Shown: one piece after another, positions 5,835-6,742 of the stretch
Position numbering within the stretch: the first letter of the stretch is position 1
How the letters are laid out: the number at the start of each line of letters is the position of its first letter
Source of the DNA: Burkholderiales bacterium
GTDB lineage: Bacteria; Actinomycetota; Thermoleophilia; Gaiellales; Gaiellaceae
Assembly: GCA_025935595.1 (NCBI GenBank)
Contig: JAICUZ010000150.1
Coordinates: forward strand, 1-6,742
Reading direction: 5' to 3'
DNA: 6,742 nucleotides
Translations under genes and position numbers: made by a program
The notes under the pieces: model-generated
Told to the model about the DNA's origin: nothing
The model's input: the letters and a program-made list of their open reading frames with translations, nothing else
Database searches by the model: none

Positions 5835-5984
5835 ATGCGCCAGCGCCCGGTCATCTGGAAGCCGCGGTATGCGACGCGCCGCATGCGCGAGCGTGCATGG
5901 GCGCAGGCCGACGTGCGGCGGGACGCAAAGACGCGGCGTAACGCGCGGCGGTCGTTCGTCGCGTGGCTCCTGCGCCGTTCGTGA
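5835..5984 (+). CDS. Arginine-rich small protein, 49 residues, unknown function
   Basis: An ATG at 5835 opens a 49-codon frame ending in TGA at 5982-5984. The product begins MRQRPVIWKPRYATRRM and has 15 Arg and 2 Lys against only 3 acidic residues, three Trp, and a hydrophobic patch near the end (SFVAWLLRR). Most third positions are G or C (43 of 49 codons by my count), like neighbouring genes, though frames in GC-rich DNA can mimic this. There is no signal peptide or clear membrane span. Support for it being real comes from the TAGCAT box exactly six bases before the ATG and from the fact that it fills an otherwise empty 217-base gap between divergent genes. Such composition would suit binding to nucleic acid or an acidic surface, but that is inference; I do not recognise a family. 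A methyltransferase-like gene follows 43 bases later with its own apparent promoter. Confidence 0.5.
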   Translation: MRQRPVIWKPRYATRRMRERAWAQADVRRDAKTRRNARRSFVAWLLRRS

Positions 5985-6015
5985 CATAGCCTGATCCGGG
6001 CAGAGAGTGGACGGA

Positions 6016-6021
6016 TAAGGT
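6016..6021 (+). promoter_or_regulatory. Probable -10 box of the shortened methyltransferase gene (TAAGGT)
   Basis: TAAGGT is followed by six bases (CGGGGC) and the ATG at 6028. CTGATC at 5991-5996 is a weak -35 candidate at a 19-base spacing. An alternative reading is that AAGG (6017-6020) is a Shine-Dalgarno sequence seven bases from the ATG; the match to the spacing at rel and at 5835 tilts me towards a promoter. Confidence 0.45.
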
Positions 6022-6027
6022 CGGGGC

Positions 6028-6438
6028 ATGACAGACGGCGGATCCTCGATCCCCGAGGTCCACGCGCTGCTCGCGACGCTCGTCGCGTCGAAACCAGCCG
6101 GGCGGTTCGCCGAGACCGGCACGGCGAGGTGGCAGTGTCGGAGCTGTCAGGTACTTCGCGCGGAGGTCGTTCACGGTCACTGGCTCGACGTGCTCCCGCA
6201 GCGCGCGCCGTTCGACCTTCTCTTCGCCGACGGCGGCCTGCGCGACACCGAAGGCGGGTTCGAGCGTTCCATCTCTCTTCTCGCGCCGGGCGGTTTCCTC
6301 GTCAAGGACGACATGTCGCCCAGGCGCCCGATCGACGGCGACGAGATCCGCGAGTGGCTGTTCCGCGAGCCACGCCTGATCGCGACGGAAGTCCTGACTA
6401 CGCCGAGCACAGCCGCCATCGTTGCCGTGCGGCGATAG
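6028..6438 (+). CDS. O-methyltransferase-like protein, internally shortened
   Basis: A 136-residue frame that resembles class I SAM-dependent O-methyltransferases but lacks part of the core. The N-terminus SSIPEVHALLATLVASKPAGRFAETGTA (6-33) ends in what should be motif I, and AEVVHGHWLDVLPQRAPFDLLFADGG (45-70), LLAPGGFLVKDDMSP (84-98) and the terminal TTPSTAAIVAVRR (124-136) all fit the second half of the domain. Between them only about 11 residues (RWQCRSCQVLR) stand where the family normally has roughly 45-50: the rest of the glycine loop, helix, and the strand ending in the acidic residue that holds the SAM ribose. A functional methyltransferase of this fold would normally need those parts. 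The frame itself is uninterrupted and ends in TAG at 6436-6438. It may be a degrading gene with an in-frame deletion, or a protein that keeps a non-catalytic role. The SDR gene follows 17 bases later, probably in the same transcript. Confidence 0.7.
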   Translation: MTDGGSSIPEVHALLATLVASKPAGRFAETGTARWQCRSCQVLRAEVVHGHWLDVLPQRAPFDLLFADGGLRDTEGGFERSISLLAPGGFLVKDDMSPRRPIDGDEIREWLFREPRLIATEVLTTPSTAAIVAVRR

Positions 6439-6455
6439 GTCTCCCTGCGACCGTC

Positions 6456-6742
6456 ATGCAGACGAGCAGAGGTGAGCATGCAGCGATCGTGACCGGGGTG
6501 TCTCGCGGCCTCGGGGCGGCGCTCGCGGGAGAGTTGCTCGACCAAGGTTTTGCCGTCCTCGGCGTCGGGCGGACGAGGAACGAGGCGTTCGTCCGCGATC
6601 GTTACCGGTTCGCGCAGATCGACCTTGCGGAAGCGAGGTCGGTGGACGCGCTTCTGGCGTCAGCCTTTCAAGACATCGCGGATCAGCGACCGAGCTCGGT
6701 CTGCCTGCTGAACAACGCCGCAACCATCGCCCCGATCGGCGT
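6456..6742 (+). CDS. Short-chain dehydrogenase/reductase, N-terminal part (3' end outside window)
   Basis: The first 95 residues of an NAD(P)-dependent oxidoreductase of the classical SDR superfamily, cut by the window edge. The cofactor motif TGVSRGLG (13-20) is the TGxxxGxG signature, GVGRT (36-40) ends strand 2 with an Arg that suggests NADPH preference, and ID (56-57) precedes the adenine-contact region. LLNNAATIAPIG (84-95) is the NNAG structural motif with Ala in place of Gly. That variant and the short glycine-loop segment resemble sepiapterin reductase/benzil reductase-like SDRs, but the catalytic Tyr-x-x-x-Lys and substrate loop are beyond the window, so the substrate is unknown. The start is the ATG at 6456 (MQTSRGEHAAIVTG), 17 bases after the preceding stop; no Shine-Dalgarno sequence or TAnnnT box is visible just before it, which favours co-transcription with the methyltransferase-like gene. 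Confidence 0.85.
   Translation, partial: MQTSRGEHAAIVTGVSRGLGAALAGELLDQGFAVLGVGRTRNEAFVRDRYRFAQIDLAEARSVDALLASAFQDIADQRPSSVCLLNNAATIAPIG

Noticed and set aside
5811..6122. 104-residue upstream extension of the dapB-like frame to an ATG at 6122
   Set aside because: DapB proteins start just before the Rossmann loop, as the ATG at 5810 does; the extension is Arg/Pro-rich and lies antisense to the small ORF and the methyltransferase-like gene.

Overview
The window is high-GC bacterial DNA, about two-thirds G+C by eye, with strong G/C preference at third codon positions. Gene content and style suggest an actinobacterium-like chromosome: a single bifunctional Rel enzyme of the Rel/SpoT type, almost no Shine-Dalgarno sequences, and -10 boxes of the form TAnnnT lying directly before ATG codons. 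A Thermoleophilia/Gaiellales-type lineage is my best guess, but that is an impression rather than something the sequence proves. There is no rRNA, tRNA, CRISPR array or insertion sequence. Most of it reads as ordinary core chromosome.

Left part, + strand (1-4634). The 3' end of recJ (single-strand DNA exonuclease) is followed by a small cupin-plus-TPR protein gene and a 198-base gap that holds an 11-bp-stem inverted repeat and the relA/rel promoter. Next comes a full-length bifunctional (p)ppGpp synthetase/hydrolase gene, with a class I SAM methyltransferase gene overlapping its stop codon by four bases. The recJ-relA neighbourhood is a familiar bacterial arrangement. The usual middle gene apt (adenine phosphoribosyltransferase) is absent, and the cupin gene sits in its place.

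Middle part, - strand (4615-5810). A DapB-like reductase gene leads a two-gene operon and overlaps by four bases a YbgC/FadM-type acyl-CoA thioesterase gene. The thioesterase gene converges on the methyltransferase gene, and their 3' ends overlap by 20 bases. The DapB-like protein keeps the cofactor and DAPSGT signatures but has lost the His-His of the catalytic motif.

Right part, + strand (5835-6742). Only 24 bases from the dapB-like start codon, a very arginine-rich 49-residue ORF runs the other way. It is followed by an O-methyltransferase-like gene that appears to lack about 35-40 internal residues of its SAM-binding fold, and then by the 5' end of a short-chain dehydrogenase/reductase gene cut by the window edge.

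The most interesting signals are: (1) four start codons preceded by TAnnnT at 6-7 bases, which points to leaderless transcription as the default here; (2) the unlisted Arg-rich small protein sharing a 24-base divergent promoter with the dapB-like gene; (3) the catalytically altered DapB; and (4) the internally deleted methyltransferase. I found no defence system, secondary-metabolite cluster or mobile element.
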